Shown here one piece after another: positions 22,137 to 34,470 of a stretch of 64,000 nucleotides of DNA; position 1 is the stretch's first letter; every line of letters begins with the position of its first letter. This DNA comes from Acholoe squamosa (taxonomy: Eukaryota > Annelida > Polychaeta > Phyllodocida > Polynoidae). The position numbers and the translations under genes were made by a program. The DNA is taken from positions 20,434,854 through 20,498,853 of the forward strand of contig OX439036.1 of the NCBI GenBank assembly GCA_949317995.1, given 5' to 3'. The notes below the pieces were generated by a model that was given only the letters and a program-made list of their open reading frames with translations, made no database searches and had not been told where the DNA came from.

Positions 22137-24225
22137 TGTAAGGGGCGTGATGAATCATTTATGGCATAAGATCACTTATAAATATATTATCCTCAAGCTT
22201 CTTATCTATCACCATCAAGGGGGTCTGTATAGGGGACTTTTTGGTAAAAAATATTTTTGCATACCACGCACCATTTGCGGGCAATATACTTTCAAGTATT
22301 TTTCAAGTCGACCCCAAAGTCACTTAAAGAGCACTTGTGTATGTACAGCCTATAATAATCATTTCTGGTTTATCCAACCCATCATATCATAGGTATCTAT
22401 TAATGAGATACTATTACAAAAGAAAAAATGAGTCTGTATATGCCTTGGTTGTACCAAACCAGAGTTGCTTGCCTTATGTAAGGGGCATAATGAATCATGT
22501 AAGGGGCGTGATGAAATGATTCCTGATCCTATAGCTACCCTGTTCCACCCAAATGCATGCACATTTGTGGTGTATATGATGGAATAAGGCCCTGGCTTTG
22601 ATTTTAAGTGCTCCTAGGGCACCTCTAGCCATTCTGCTACTCCCCAGCCCCTGGAAAGCACTCTTTTCGGTAGCCCCACCCTTGTTTTCAATAATTTGAA
22701 ATCAATTTTAGGCCAATTATTCACTATGTACATGCTTTTCTGTTGTTATTTATATTCTCTGTGTGTTTCTCAAAAGACAAGTTATAAGAGTGGGGTAAAA
22801 ATAGACCAAGATTCAGTGCCTCTGAATGGTAGCTTAAGACAGAGAAAAAAATAAGACGCTTTTAGGCCTATGTTAAATCCCATAGGTGGTGCAAAAAACC
22901 AAACATTCGCGCGCTTTTGGTATGGAGTGGTGCGGATAATTGATGAATGTTGTTGAATTTGCCGTAATTCGATCCGTCCGCGCATCTCTATTGTAGTAAA
23001 AATGGTCTTTATTTTTTTTTTCAATTATTCTCTGTTATGATATAGAAATATGATACAGAAGGGCAAAAGCATATAATTTGAATCGATATGTTTGATTAAA
23101 AATGTAAAAAATTAGATGGGGATCTACTTGTTCGCCCTGTCGTTAATTCGCATCACAAGCCATGGTCATGCAAATTGACCCAAATAACCATGGAAATTGG
23201 GTCGGGCATGCACAGATAGAACCAAAATCCAACATGGCGGACAGCGAAACAATCGATTGGTGGGGCTATAACAGTAAAAACATAGGATATATTCGATTCA
23301 ATCCGATTGATATTGCCGAAGATGCTTGGATTATATTCAAAAAGCCATTAATTTCAAGTTAAATGGATAGAATATATCATTTCTCCGTCGAAATTGCTAC
23401 TTCCGGCAAGGAGGGGGTCGCGCATGCGCACAGAACATCAAAATCCAAAATGGCTGACAGCGAGACGATCGAGTCATGGTGCCATCGAAACTGCTGGATT
23501 ATAACAAAATGGAGGAGAGTTACACTGTCTCATGCGTTTTTATGGTTAATTTTGATCATTATTTAAGACCTGCTGGTATTGTACAATGCTTAACTCGCCA
23601 AGAGAGGAGTTATTCGCCAATGAAACATATGAGCGATAATGGATGCATTCTCCATAGGCTTACCCATTGACAGTGATGCTCGAAGAAAACATGAGGTTAG
23701 TATCAGAAGGGGCCTAAAAGAAGAGATTAAGTGCTCTTTCAAGTTACTTGCATTGCAAAATGCTGTCCTATATTTTTAGTGTGTTAGATCACTGCTGGGT
23801 TTGGTTATATTGGCACAGTAGCCATGATGTTAAAATGTGTAAACGATTCATCACGCCCCTTACAGAGTAATGAGGGCCATTTTAGAAAGTGAACCATACA
23901 GAGCAAGTACTAAATAAGTTGTAAATGATGATTGTTACAAGATGTGTACAAGTTGAAGATTAAATAAATTGATTTTTATGCTTATCCTACAGGTTTTGAG
24001 TCTTTGAGTCCAAAGTTCTGGTTGTGTGTAAAGAAATTAGAAAAATCACAAACTGTGCTATATGATATATTGGACAATTTCGGGAGTTTTCAAGCCACAG
24101 TTATAATTTTTTGTACACACATTCCTTGGTATTGTACTAGTTTGGACATGTAATTTGGTAATGACAGGATGATTTTTGAAGGTGTAGTGTGTTGCATAAG
24201 GTATGTGTAAGGGGCGTGATCAATC
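22137..24225. repeat. Dispersed ~20-bp motif, five copies
   Basis: TGTAAGGGGCGTGATGAATC and close variants are at 22137-22157, 22477-22499, 22498-22519, 23844-23864 (minus strand) and 24205-24225. All lie inside the 21734-24414 element. Confidence 0.85.
23419..23430. promoter_or_regulatory. NRF-1-type palindromic site
   Basis: CGCGCATGCGCA matches the NRF-1 consensus (YGCGCAYGCGCR) exactly. About 20 bp later comes AAAATGGCTGACAG, and in the repeat partner AACATGGCGGACAG (23232), close to a YY1-type initiator site. Such pairs mark housekeeping promoters, but here they lie inside a transposon-like unit. Confidence 0.35.
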
Positions 24226-24510
24226 AATTTTCTGGTTTTACTGCAACTGCAATAAAACCTGACCCCCTGGCAGTTAATGATTTGAATGAACCTTTTCAAA
24301 AAGCCAACGTATAGGGCTATCAATAAAATAAAGTCTTAATATGTAATGCTGAGTTTGTCATATTCACCCCCTGACCCCCATAGGTGGGGCAGTTCACAGT
24401 AATGACCCATATAGCACCCTTAACCAACATATTTTATCAACTTTCTCATCTTACAGAATGCAAGCCAAGCAGATTTTGAGACAACCTCAAATTCATATAC
24501 ACATGTGGAC

Positions 24511-25089
24511 AGATGAGGGGAAATTATCCTACGAGGTTAAAATGAAATTTAGAATTGATGTTATCAGCTTCAAAATGAGCTATAACACTTGCAGATAGCC
24601 CTTCTAGCCTTGGAGATGTTGCTTCACAAAAATGGAATGACTTGACTGTATCAATACAGCCAATAAGCTCTATCATTCATTGTTTTAATTAAATCAGGCA
24701 TCTAATTAGCATAATGATTTAAATGATCAATTCAAAAATGACCATCCCCTTCCATACATTTGAGCTTTGGATCTAGAAATTACATCTTTATGCTCTTTTC
24801 AGCGCCATGAATCATTCTATCAGTTGACGTTATTTTTTTTCTATTTGGAATATAACTTTGGTTGCCATGACAACACATTTCTCTGAAAACCCTTATTTAG
24901 GCCTTTTTGGGATTCAGAACATTTCATTTACATTCCAAATAGTTTTTGAGAAAACTATCTTTTTCTGTGTAAAAAAAAGTAGATAAAAGCAATTTTTGGT
25001 CTATTTTTCACATTTTTAGTCTTTGAAGCTCCCCTAGTGGCCAAATGCAGTACTAAAACTCCCCCAGGGACGGCCCCTTCCCCTCATCT
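24511..25089 (-). mobile_element. GATGAGGGGAAA-ended repeat (copy, inverted)
   Basis: Begins AGATGAGGGGAAA and ends TTCCCCTCATCT, so its own termini are inverted repeats. The whole unit is a reverse complement of 27114-27710. No ORF of note. An MITE-like element. Confidence 0.7.
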
Positions 25090-27113
25090 ACCCACACATC
25101 TTTCTCCATTTCCGTCAATCCTAGATGTCTGCAGTGTGCCCGAAAGGTGTGTTGATTATATTACTGAAGATGTCTTTACCAAGTCATTCGTCATCTTTTG
25201 GGCATATCGAGCCCTTCAGCTGCCTTCAGCTCTGGGTATGAGGGAATCAATCTGTCAAATATACAATTTGAAGGTATCTTAGATTAAGGAGTAGAAGGAC
25301 GGTATGTGGATATGGGTAATGGATGAAGTGCTGTTTTCTTTCAGACGGAGAAAGAGTAATTTAGAGGAAATAGAGGATTGAAGAAGGAATAGTAGTTGAT
25401 GTTTAAGGTAATGGAGAGAATAAAAATAGAGATGAAATGGAAGGGAAGAAAGAATGAAGGTGTACATGTATAATATTGTCAGGTGGGAATGCAGTATAAG
25501 AAGGAAGTCGGATCATTTAAGAAGAAAATGAAATTTCAGTAGAATGAAGTTATAACTTTTTTTAAGGAAAAACAGGACTGAGTTCATTTCACATGAACCA
25601 TAACACCCCCTGTTCAGCCTCGTAATAACATGGATGCTCATAGCATGATATTTAGTCATTTGTATGTATTAGTTCCCCCACCGTTCCCCCGTCATCCTGA
25701 GCTACTCATATCCCAGCATAGTAAATTCACATTATCTCCCTTTGGGCGAATACAGCCCAAATCACCGCTTGTGAGAAAGGCTCTGCTCCATTGTCCCTGG
25801 ATAGCCAGCCCTTTCGCGCTCTCACAAAGCACAATGTGAAAATGGCTGTTATCAGTCACCCTAGGCCACTGGAAGACAGCACATAATTCACAAAAAGGAC
25901 AGTCATGAGGCAACGGAGGCTATATTGGTACAGGTCCGAAGGGGCTGGATGAAAAGACCCCCGCAAGCTAATGAAGTTTGCACTTTTCTGTAATGACAAT
26001 ATTTGAGTGGCCAGTGGTTCAGCTGTCTCCTGGGAAAGTGAGCACAGGCAATTCTGCTATGATACCAGCCAATGCAATCAGCAGGGAACTAGCAATGCAG
26101 AAGAATGGCTGTTTGGGGTGAAGGGGGTCGAGTGTGGGGTTCTGTAAGGCAGCAATATAGCTGAACATATCGCTGCTACAGCTGTGTGTCAGTACACTGT
26201 AAAAATTAACTGTTGAATCTGCTAGGGTACTTGCAAAACTGAACTTTGGACCACCGTAATTAAAAAGCACTGAAACAGTGTTGTTTTTACAATAAGCCCC
26301 TAGTGGCAGTATGGTGTTACACAGACGTACAAAGAATTGCTGTGAAAGTAGCGACAATGCACTTTTATTTTGACGGCATTTTCTCAAGGGTGTAGGAATG
26401 ACAATAGCTGGAGTTCGAGGTCAAGACTTTGTGATTTCCTCCATGTGATCTATACACGCTCTCTGTTCCATGAGGTCTCGTGTAAGAGCATGAGCCTAGT
26501 AACTTAAAGGATGATGGATTCTGTACACTGTAGTTAAAGTCAGTGATCAATTTGTTGTTTCAATTCTAATTCTGGCAATATCGATCATCTACAAAAGCCC
26601 CCGAATCTTGGATACCGTTTAGCAATATACTTATGTACATAAGAGATAGAAATTGTATTGAGCTGCCTAAGGCATTATGGCTAGAAAGTCGATTAGTGTA
26701 GGGAAACAGCCGATTAGCTATACTGTCTCAGTCCTAAATGGATCTTAATGCCTTTGTGTACCGGTGCTGTATGCACAGCCTCTGTATAATAGGCATTGGA
26801 CAACATATGCGAGCGATATTCATTAATCTAGCCAAGCAGATCCCAGTTCCCTTTATGATCACGCCTTTATCATCTGAGATACATGAGGTGCCTACCTATC
26901 AAGTGAGGAACCTAAAGTTCTTCTCATTTGGTGAGACAACTTCTGATAATTTAACGTTCGATACAACTCTCAGAGGTTCCAATACTGATGGTGCAGCCAG
27001 ACTATACTTCAACGTAGTAAAGGATATTTGAAAATACATGGGGGTATACATACATATTGACCTATAGTTCTCAAGTACTTGGGTTAATGTTTGTACAACA
27101 AGTATTTGTGGGC
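25090..27113. other. Sequence between the inverted repeat pair
   Basis: Holds one CACTGTAAA MITE. Frames at 26019-26387 (minus) and 26738-27031 (plus, 97 codons) have no recognised motif; coding status is doubtful. Confidence 0.45.
26193..26365 (-). mobile_element. CACTGTAAA MITE (copy 1)
   Basis: Opens TACACTGTAAAAATTAACTG and shares the core aagcccctagtggcagtatggt with copies at 42362, 49188 and 54135, some in reverse. The far end is unclear. Confidence 0.6.
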
Positions 27114-27710
27114 AGATGAGGGGAAAGGGCCCTCCCTACGGGACTTTTAGTACTGGATTTGGCCACTAGGGAGGCTACAGAGGCTAAAAACGTGAAAATT
27201 AGACCAAAAATAATGTAATTGTTCATACAGAAAAAGATGGTTTTCTCAAAAATGTTCTATTTCCTGGCACTTCTTGTATAATTGGAGTGTAAATGGAATG
27301 TTTTGGATCCAAAACAAGGCCTAAATAAGCAATCTCAGAGATACGGGTTGCCATGGCAACCACAAATATATTCCAAATAAAAAAATATTAATGTCAATTG
27401 ATAGAATAATCCATGTAAATTCATAAGCTGTAAAAAGCATTAAGATACCAGATCCAAAGTTATGCGCAAATGTATGGAAAGGATTGGCCATTTTTTAATT
27501 GATTATTTAAATCATCATGCTAATTAGATGCCTCGTTTAATTAAAACAAGGAATGATAGAGCTTGTCGGCTGTATTGGTAAAGTCATGTCATTCTATTTT
27601 CGAGAAGCAATATCTCCGAGACCAGAGGGGCTCATTTTATACCTCATTTAAAAGCCAATGACTTAAATTTAAAATATCAAATTTTACCCTGAAGGACCCT
27701 TTTCCCTCAT
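27114..27710 (+). mobile_element. GATGAGGGGAAA-ended repeat (copy)
   Basis: Starts AGATGAGGGGAAAGGGCCC and ends CCCTTTTCCCTCATT. It contains TTGCCATGGCAACCA and a tttggaatgtaaat-like block shared with the other copies. Together with 24511-25089 it forms a ~600-bp inverted pair 2 kb apart. Confidence 0.7.
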
Positions 27711-30271
27711 TCACATTTATTAAATGATGATACATTATGATTTCATATCAACTGAAAATGAATTCTTGCATTTGCAGGAGATGGAGTTTCCTTTGCTGTT
27801 CAGTTAAGAAAGATTCTTGTTTATTCCCCTCACGTCCAATGCATCTCCAAAGCAACCAGTAACCTTTTGGGTTATTCAAAAAAAGACATAGAATATTTAT
27901 GAGAAAAATGGCCGGCAGATATTTTTGCCGAACTGGAGAAAAAGACAGTTTCAGACAGCAGGCAATGACTGCTTAATACTTTGCTGAGGACATGGAGTTT
28001 TACTCAGTGTAGCCATGGCCACAGGTGATAAAGGTTTTTTTCTGTCTTATCTTTTAAAATTCAGATGAAAAATCACCAAGCCCTTATTGACAACATGACA
28101 TCGTAATCCCCCATGTGTTTTCATAATGCAGCACAACTGAGAAACCAGCCTCACCATATCATGTTGACTCGATAGATAGTTAATAAACTAAATAGTTTCG
28201 CTATGATGCAGGATTGGATTGTAATGATGGAAACACATACTGCATTTGATAGCTACAGTGCAGTTACAGAAGGTCTAACAGGTTTTGTAACATTCGGAGG
28301 GGAAATTTGGAAATAAATTAAATACCATTAATTATAATTCATTAACATGTTTTACCCACCTGAGGCAATGCCCTCGTCCAATATCAGGAGGAGACTGCAC
28401 AGAATGCTACTGTAGCTCACGGCTCCTACAAGTATAAAGAGATGCCAAACTATAGCACTGTTACGTAGAGTGATACTTGCTTATTAAGCACTGATTACTT
28501 CTTTGGTGATTTCATGTAGCTACCACAGAAAGTGAATGTAGTTAAGCCCTATACATGGGTAAAATCCGATATGGGGACACAGCCCTTTGAAAAAAATCCA
28601 CTGGTGAAACAGCACCCATGTAGGGGCATTAGCTAACACAGTCATTACGAGTGTCTCATGCATGTTAATAAATCCACTTATCTGAGGCTGTAGATGATAC
28701 CAGACATACTAATCAATTTTGCTTCCTCGTTCCTAAGAAGATACCTTCGATAACATACCTTTATAAATATGTTCAATACTGGGAACCAATATATGCCACA
28801 GTCAACCCTGCTTCTTAGGTACGAAAATAAATTAGGAATATAACTCTGGGAATGCATATATCTCAATTCTTACTTATTTTCCATTGACAAATTGACAATT
28901 CTGAATGCAGACAACTGAAATGTTATCACTTATTACGAATCACCTCCAGTATCATAATAATTTCATCATGAAAGAACATAGGATGCATGTTTATACTTCT
29001 ATCATTGATAAATTATGCTCTCTTAAGATTTATACAGATGCCGATCCGAATTGGCAAAAATGAATAGGTCTAGAAAAGCAGACAGACAGATGGATAAGGG
29101 GCATGCAACATGGGTGAGTCAAATATTCTAATTAGGCTGTTTAAATCGGGGGCTTTCTGGTAGATATCAATACCAATAAAGATAAGGAGAGAGGTACACA
29201 CCATACAGGCAGTAGCTGATAAGACCAGTGGCATGATATAGGCCTGGGTGACCCAGCTGCATTATCAGTACCACTGTAGGACCTTTAACAACGATACATA
29301 ATCTTGTTGTGAAGGACGCATGGGGGAACAGTAGGCCTACCTTATAATATAACCAACTGGATTCTTAGAGGATATATATACATTGGTTTTGGAAGAGGAA
29401 CTTACATGTTACATGTGCCTGCCTTGTTTCACAGGCCAGTCACAAATTACAGTCCTGGATAATACATGCACTACTGAAACTTTAAAAGGATCGGGGTTAT
29501 CTACGCCGGACTTTGCACTGTCAACCTAAACATACAACATATAGGAAGCTATATAGGAAGCTAAATTGTGATATTGTCACAAGGACCCAATACAGAAGGA
29601 TTGGCACTGAGTTATGGTGTAGGAGTGGTGTTTGTACTTTCTGAACTGACCTACTTGAGCATTCCTGGTCCCTACTCTGTTTATAATAGAGCTGTGTCTT
29701 TGAAGGGGAGAGTAAGCTCAGTAACTCAGAAACAAAGAGACACCCATATTACACAATGGGAGGCAAACAGAGTATATTTACTGAGGGTGAGCTAGAGGAT
29801 TATGCGGTATGTATAAGCAATGGTATTATAGTATCTGCATCATTTTTACTCATAATTAAAGGTTGTATGCTCGAAATGCATACATGTATTCATGAAGGGT
29901 GAAGGCCGTTTCACTGAGGATGGTGGCACTGCTGCATCCATGCATCAAATAAAACCTAGGACGTTTATGCACCCCTGTAAGTTTGAGCATCAGCAGGGTA
30001 CTAACCCTGTAACATGGTATTGATAATGTTGTTGGTTTATGTGTTACCCCAACACCCGAGTACCATAACCAGAATGTAGTGAGTCATATACTCGGACCCG
30101 CTCAATACCCTATCACAGTTGCAATATTTGACTCCATATTAAGTGCACATTAATTCATAACGATGTGTTCTGAATGTAATACATATCATGATATGTGACA
30201 CACGTATGCAGGTTCCCTTATATGTTTTGTAAGGTAAAAGGCCTACCACAAGTATACGAAGCTGGGAAATA
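27711..30271. other. No recognised feature
   Basis: Unique-looking sequence, stop-rich in all frames. The LINE poly(A)-like tail begins at its right edge. Confidence 0.5.
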
Positions 30272-33200
30272 GGTCAATTCAATTCAATTCAAATTTCTTT
30301 ATTTAGGCTGCATCAGGGGGACACAGTGGTCCGAGTTATCCAAATACAGCATATTAACTTTGACATAACAATTGTAATACAGTAGCTGATAAGTAATTTA
30401 CAAGAACTCAGTACAATTCACTTAGTATATAGGGCACAATCCATAGGACTCATTCTTAGAGTCACTGTTTGGCTCTTGTATCAATATCACTCGAAAAATT
30501 AGAAAAAAAATGATAATCCAGGGGGGTAGTAGTGATAAATATTTTTGGGAAGCAGGGAGTGGGAGAAACTTTTGGTCAAGGCCTATACAGACAACATCTC
30601 ATTTATTTTCTTCTTAAAGACCATTTGGGACTCAATGCACCTAATATTTGTTGGTAGGCTGTTCCATTTTTGACTTACTCTGTGGGTATAGGATTGTCTG
30701 GCTTTAGTTAATCTAGGCCAGTTAGTTTTCACAAGCTTGGCATCATGTTTTCTGGTATTTATATTTCTGGTGTCAATATTTTCAGGTTTTTGGGTATATT
30801 TGAAAGCAGCCAGACATAGTGCAGATTCCCATCTTTTACTAAGGGTATTAATATTACTAACTTCTCTGATATATTCAATTTTTTCACGTCTTATGGGATA
30901 ATAGCATACTTTTAAGGTACGTTTAAGACTGCTTTCTAGCCTCTCCCAACCAGTCATATAGACTTTACCATAGATTATTTGGGCATATTCAATTATAGGG
31001 AGAATCATAGATACCAATATGTCCCGTGCAGCTTTTTGCGTGATATAATGCCTTAATTTGGTCATCAAGTAGGTTTTATAAGACATACTGTTATAAATGA
31101 CTCTGGTATGGTTTTTAAAGCTTAGTTCAGCATCAAGTTCCAAGCCGAGGTATCTATAGTTAAAGGCTCTCAGTATTGGTTGGTTGTTAATTGACATATC
31201 TATTTCTCTGTGTTTTTTCAACCTGGGGTTGGTGCCATATATTACATATTTCGTTTTTTTAATATTCAAGGATAGTTTATTTTTCTTGCACCAGTTTGCT
31301 ACGTTCTCCAAGTCTTGGTTCATAGCTGCTATTATGTCAGGTGTGGGCTCTTTGTAGGTATGGAATAAAGCCGTATCATCAGCATATAATTGAGAGTTCA
31401 TAAACTGTAGTGAGGTGTCAAGGTCATTTATATATATTAAAAACAGTAGGGGTCCTAGGATAGAACCTTGAGGTACTCCACATATAATTTCTAGTTTGGA
31501 AGAACAAGTACCATTTACCTTGGTAGTCTGTGTTCTATTAGATAGGTATGATTTAAACCAACGAAGACTGGCTTCATCAAGTCCAATCTTCTTCAGTTTC
31601 TCGAGGAGAATAGAGTGATTTATAGTATCGAATGCTTTAGCAAAGTCCAAGTATGTAACCAAGGTAGTCGAATGGTTTTCTATTCCATTATAAATTTCAT
31701 CAGTTAAAGATTGCAGTCCAGAAATAGTAGAGTGTTCAGGTCTAAAGCCATGCTGTTTTGTATTGAGAATATTATTTGTATTCAAATACTTCATCAATTG
31801 ATTGTGTACAATATTTTTACATAATTTCGAGATTAAAGGGAGCATTGATATTGGTCGTAGGTTAGAAACCAGGGTGGAGTCACCTCCTTTATGGATAGGG
31901 GTGACCACTGATTCCTTCCAAGTACAAGGAAATTTGCACGTGGTAATTGACAAGTTTATAATATATTGTAGGTGGGCTGGTAAGACAGTGAGTGCATCTT
32001 TTAGTACTAGGGTGGATATGTTCTTTATGTTTGATGATTTTGACAACTTTATTGCTGCAATAATTTTCTTCACATCTCCAAGTTCAGCTGGTCTTAGGGA
32101 GAATCGGTTATGAGCTATGTTGCCATTATAAGACCACGGTTGATTCATGTTATGGGATAGGTTAGGACCTATGTCTCTAAAATAATTATTAATGAAATCA
32201 GCAGTGTCCTCATGGGGTATAGGTTTGTTAGTGTTTTGGTCTATAAGGTTGATGCTGTTATCTGACGTTTTGGGTTTGACAATATTTGAGATTTCTCTCC
32301 AGTAGGCTTTGGGGTTGTTTCTATAGTCCTCTAATTTCTCTTTATGATAGTTCATTTTAGCATCCCTTATTATATATTTGGTAGTGTTGCTGAGATAATT
32401 TGCAATGTTTATATCATCAACATCTTTTGTACGTTTTGCTTTTTTAAGAGCTATATTTTTGTCTTGTATAAGTTGTAGGATGTCATTGGTTATCCATGGC
32501 TTTTTCTTTCTGCCAAAGTTGAAGTTTTTGATAGGACATGTTATAGATAAGATAGTTTCAATCTGTTGTATCAGTATGTCCCATGCCTTATGTGCTTCTT
32601 TGGAATTCCAGAATGTATTCCAATTAGAGTTAATTAGTCCTAAGGTAAAAGTATTCTTGTTATAATTTTTATATGATCTCCCTATGAAGGAAATAGCTTC
32701 TTTGTCATCGGTCCTTGCCGCCCTGATAAGGTAAATACATAGGTGGTCAGCTATATGTACATCCAGGGTACCGCTGTCCACTATATTATTTGAGCAGGTG
32801 CAAGCTAGATCAAGTAGAGATATATGCCCATTGGGTTCAAAATGTGTAAATTCATTGATATATTGTTTACACCCTAGTTGGAGGATAGTATTCTTTATCA
32901 GGCGAGCCTCGTCTTTTTTCTTGTTGGTTAAATTTGTACCCATTAGGTCTACATTAAAATCTCCTAACATGAAAATTTCTATATTTTGGATATCTAGGAA
33001 GTTAGCCATTGCCAGTAGGATCTCGCAAAAAGTTGTAACATCTCCACTAGGTGGTCTGTAGATATTGAAAAGAGTACATTTTTTTAAGAATGGTTTATGG
33101 AATGTTATATATTGAAGTTCGATATCCTTATTGCTTTGGTTTAAATGTTGTAGCTCGGTGGTTGAGAAAGTAAATTCTTTCTTTAGGTATACTGCAAGTC

Positions 33201-33371
33201 CACCACCTGTTTGAATTTCACCTTTTTCATTTATTGTTTTCCTGTCCCATCTCATTAGGTTATAGCCCTCTAGATTTATTTGGTCAGAGCATACTTTATC
33301 ATGCAACCATGTTTCAGAGAAGGAGAGGCAATCTATGTCACAGTTGTCAAATTCAGATGGAGCAGTGCTCT
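30272..33371 (-). mobile_element. CR1/L2/Jockey-like non-LTR retrotransposon, 5'-truncated, ORF2 open
   Basis: The minus strand carries an endonuclease-reverse transcriptase ORF followed by a ~300-bp 3' UTR. The UTR contains AATAAA and ends in short direct repeats of the pentamer TGAAT, a tail type used by CR1/L2-like LINEs. Reading frame extends upstream of the first Met (SFSETWLHDK) to an in-frame TGA near 33371. ORF1 and the start of the endonuclease are therefore missing, as expected for 5' truncation during target-primed reverse transcription. Target-site duplications could not be judged. Confidence 0.92.
30583..33306 (-). CDS. Endonuclease-reverse transcriptase (LINE ORF2), N-terminally truncated
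   Basis: 907 codons run without a stop or frameshift. Residues ~1-200 are an apurinic-like endonuclease domain: GDFN near 115 and an ADH triplet near 186, where the family has SDH. Residues ~460-720 are the reverse transcriptase: HKGGDS and NLRPIS near 472-486, LDFAKAFDTINH near 553, GVPQGSILGP near 610 and the catalytic YADD at 641-644. The C-terminal region continues to the stop at 30583. Domain order (EN then RT) and motif wording place it with CR1/L2/Jockey-type LINEs. The endonuclease N-terminus is absent, so the product is unlikely to be autonomous, but the open frame argues for recent insertion. The chosen Met is only the first in the truncated frame. Confidence 0.92.
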   Translation of the reverse strand: MHDKVCSDQINLEGYNLMRWDRKTINEKGEIQTGGGLAVYLKKEFTFSTTELQHLNQSNKDIELQYITFHKPFLKKCTLFNIYRPPSGDVTTFCEILLAMANFLDIQNIEIFMLGDFNVDLMGTNLTNKKKDEARLIKNTILQLGCKQYINEFTHFEPNGHISLLDLACTCSNNIVDSGTLDVHIADHLCIYLIRAARTDDKEAISFIGRSYKNYNKNTFTLGLINSNWNTFWNSKEAHKAWDILIQQIETILSITCPIKNFNFGRKKKPWITNDILQLIQDKNIALKKAKRTKDVDDINIANYLSNTTKYIIRDAKMNYHKEKLEDYRNNPKAYWREISNIVKPKTSDNSINLIDQNTNKPIPHEDTADFINNYFRDIGPNLSHNMNQPWSYNGNIAHNRFSLRPAELGDVKKIIAAIKLSKSSNIKNISTLVLKDALTVLPAHLQYIINLSITTCKFPCTWKESVVTPIHKGGDSTLVSNLRPISMLPLISKLCKNIVHNQLMKYLNTNNILNTKQHGFRPEHSTISGLQSLTDEIYNGIENHSTTLVTYLDFAKAFDTINHSILLEKLKKIGLDEASLRWFKSYLSNRTQTTKVNGTCSSKLEIICGVPQGSILGPLLFLIYINDLDTSLQFMNSQLYADDTALFHTYKEPTPDIIAAMNQDLENVANWCKKNKLSLNIKKTKYVIYGTNPRLKKHREIDMSINNQPILRAFNYRYLGLELDAELSFKNHTRVIYNSMSYKTYLMTKLRHYITQKAARDILVSMILPIIEYAQIIYGKVYMTGWERLESSLKRTLKVCYYPIRREKIEYIREVSNINTLSKRWESALCLAAFKYTQKPENIDTRNINTRKHDAKLVKTNWPRLTKARQSYTHRVSQKWNSLPTNIRCIESQMVFKKKINEMLSV

Positions 33372-33529
33372 CTCAAAAAATTGTCAGGGTAGATTCATTA
33401 AGTATGCCATTTTAACACCCCCCCCCACCCCCCCCTGGCACGTTTTTTTCCATGCCTTCATCATTGTGTGTCATACTTTGACCAACACCCTCCTACCCCG
33501 TCCAGCGTGACATAGTTTATGGATCATCC

Positions 33530-33534
<5 letters not shown>

Positions 33535-33577
<43 letters not shown>
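33535..33577. repeat. (TA)n microsatellite
   Basis: About 43 bp of TA between the LINE and the hAT-like element. Confidence 0.97.
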
Positions 33578-33580
<3 letters not shown>

Positions 33581-33924
33581 CCTATACATGGGTAAAAAGT
33601 GACCCTTGTGACGGAGGGGTTTTAAAAAGTGACGGTCATGATGCAGGGGTTTAAGAAAATGACGGACACTAACAATCTCAAAGGTTCACAGTACATTGGC
33701 TTATATATAAGAAGTGACAGAGTGCCGTGCCTTCCTACCTAAAAGGTGACAGTGTGACATCCTGAAAATTTTGAGCACCCATATATAGGCACCTCTCAGT
33801 GGCGGATCTAGGGGGGTGGGGGGCCCTGCCCCCCCCCGCACAAAAAAAAGGAAGAGGAGAGGAGAAAGAAGGGGAAAAGAGAGGGGGGAAAGAAGTAGCA
33901 TAGAGTAACATTCCTGCAGGTTCC

Positions 33925-34470
33925 TGATGGTACTGATAGGGACCCAGGGAGAGGGGGGCCCATGGGCCCAGTGTGAGAGGGTCCCATTTAGGGTTACCTT
34001 CCTCTTGGATTCGAACGGTACAGGATCTATATAGTGTGGAGGGGATCCAGGGGAGGGGGCCCCATTTAGGGTTTCCTTCCTCTGCGATTCAAACAGTATA
34101 GGATCTATATAGTGTGGAGGGGACCCAGGGGAGGGGGCCCATTTATTGTTAACTTATTGAGGAATTCTGATGGTATTGGATCAACAGTGCAGAGGGGGGA
34201 GGGGGCCCCATTTAGGGTTAACTTATTGAAGGATTCTGATTGCATTGGATCAATAGTGTGGAGGGGACTAAGGGGGGTGGAGGGTCCCATTTAGGCTCAA
34301 TTTATTGAGGGGATCTTATGGCATTTAACCAATAGTGTGGAGGGGGTCATGGGGGCCCATTTTAGGTTACCTTTCTGATGGTTCTGATGGCATTGGAACT
34401 ATACAGTGTGGATGCGGCCCATGGGAGGGAATCCAAATTTAATGATACCTTCGCAAGGGATTCTGATGAC
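33925..34470 (+). repeat. ~70-80-bp tandem repeat, about seven units
   Basis: Each unit has a G-rich block (gggggcccatttaggg), then ttctgatgg, a ggatc(t/a)a element and agtgtggagggg. Unit starts near 34023, 34101, 34178, 34247, 34327 and 34395 give spacings of 68-80 bp. Confidence 0.85.

Larger units (their letters stand above)
21734..24414. mobile_element. Non-autonomous DNA element, ~2.7 kb, with internal dispersed motif
   Basis: The left end (ATATATGGGTGATT, then CTGCCCCACCTTTTG) and the right end (complement CTATATGGGTCATT, then CTGCCCCACCTATGG) form a ~35-bp imperfect inverted repeat. Five copies of a TGTAAGGGGCGTGATGAATC motif occur only inside it. Also inside are two diverged ~55-bp direct repeats around 23205-23240 and 23418-23470. 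No transposase recognised. Confidence 0.62.

Noticed and set aside
31802..33061. Plus-strand ORFs of 86-103 codons
   Set aside because: Antisense shadows of the LINE ORF2 on the minus strand.
34105..34294. Repeat-containing small ORFs on both strands
   Set aside because: They follow the ~75-bp tandem array and have no independent support.
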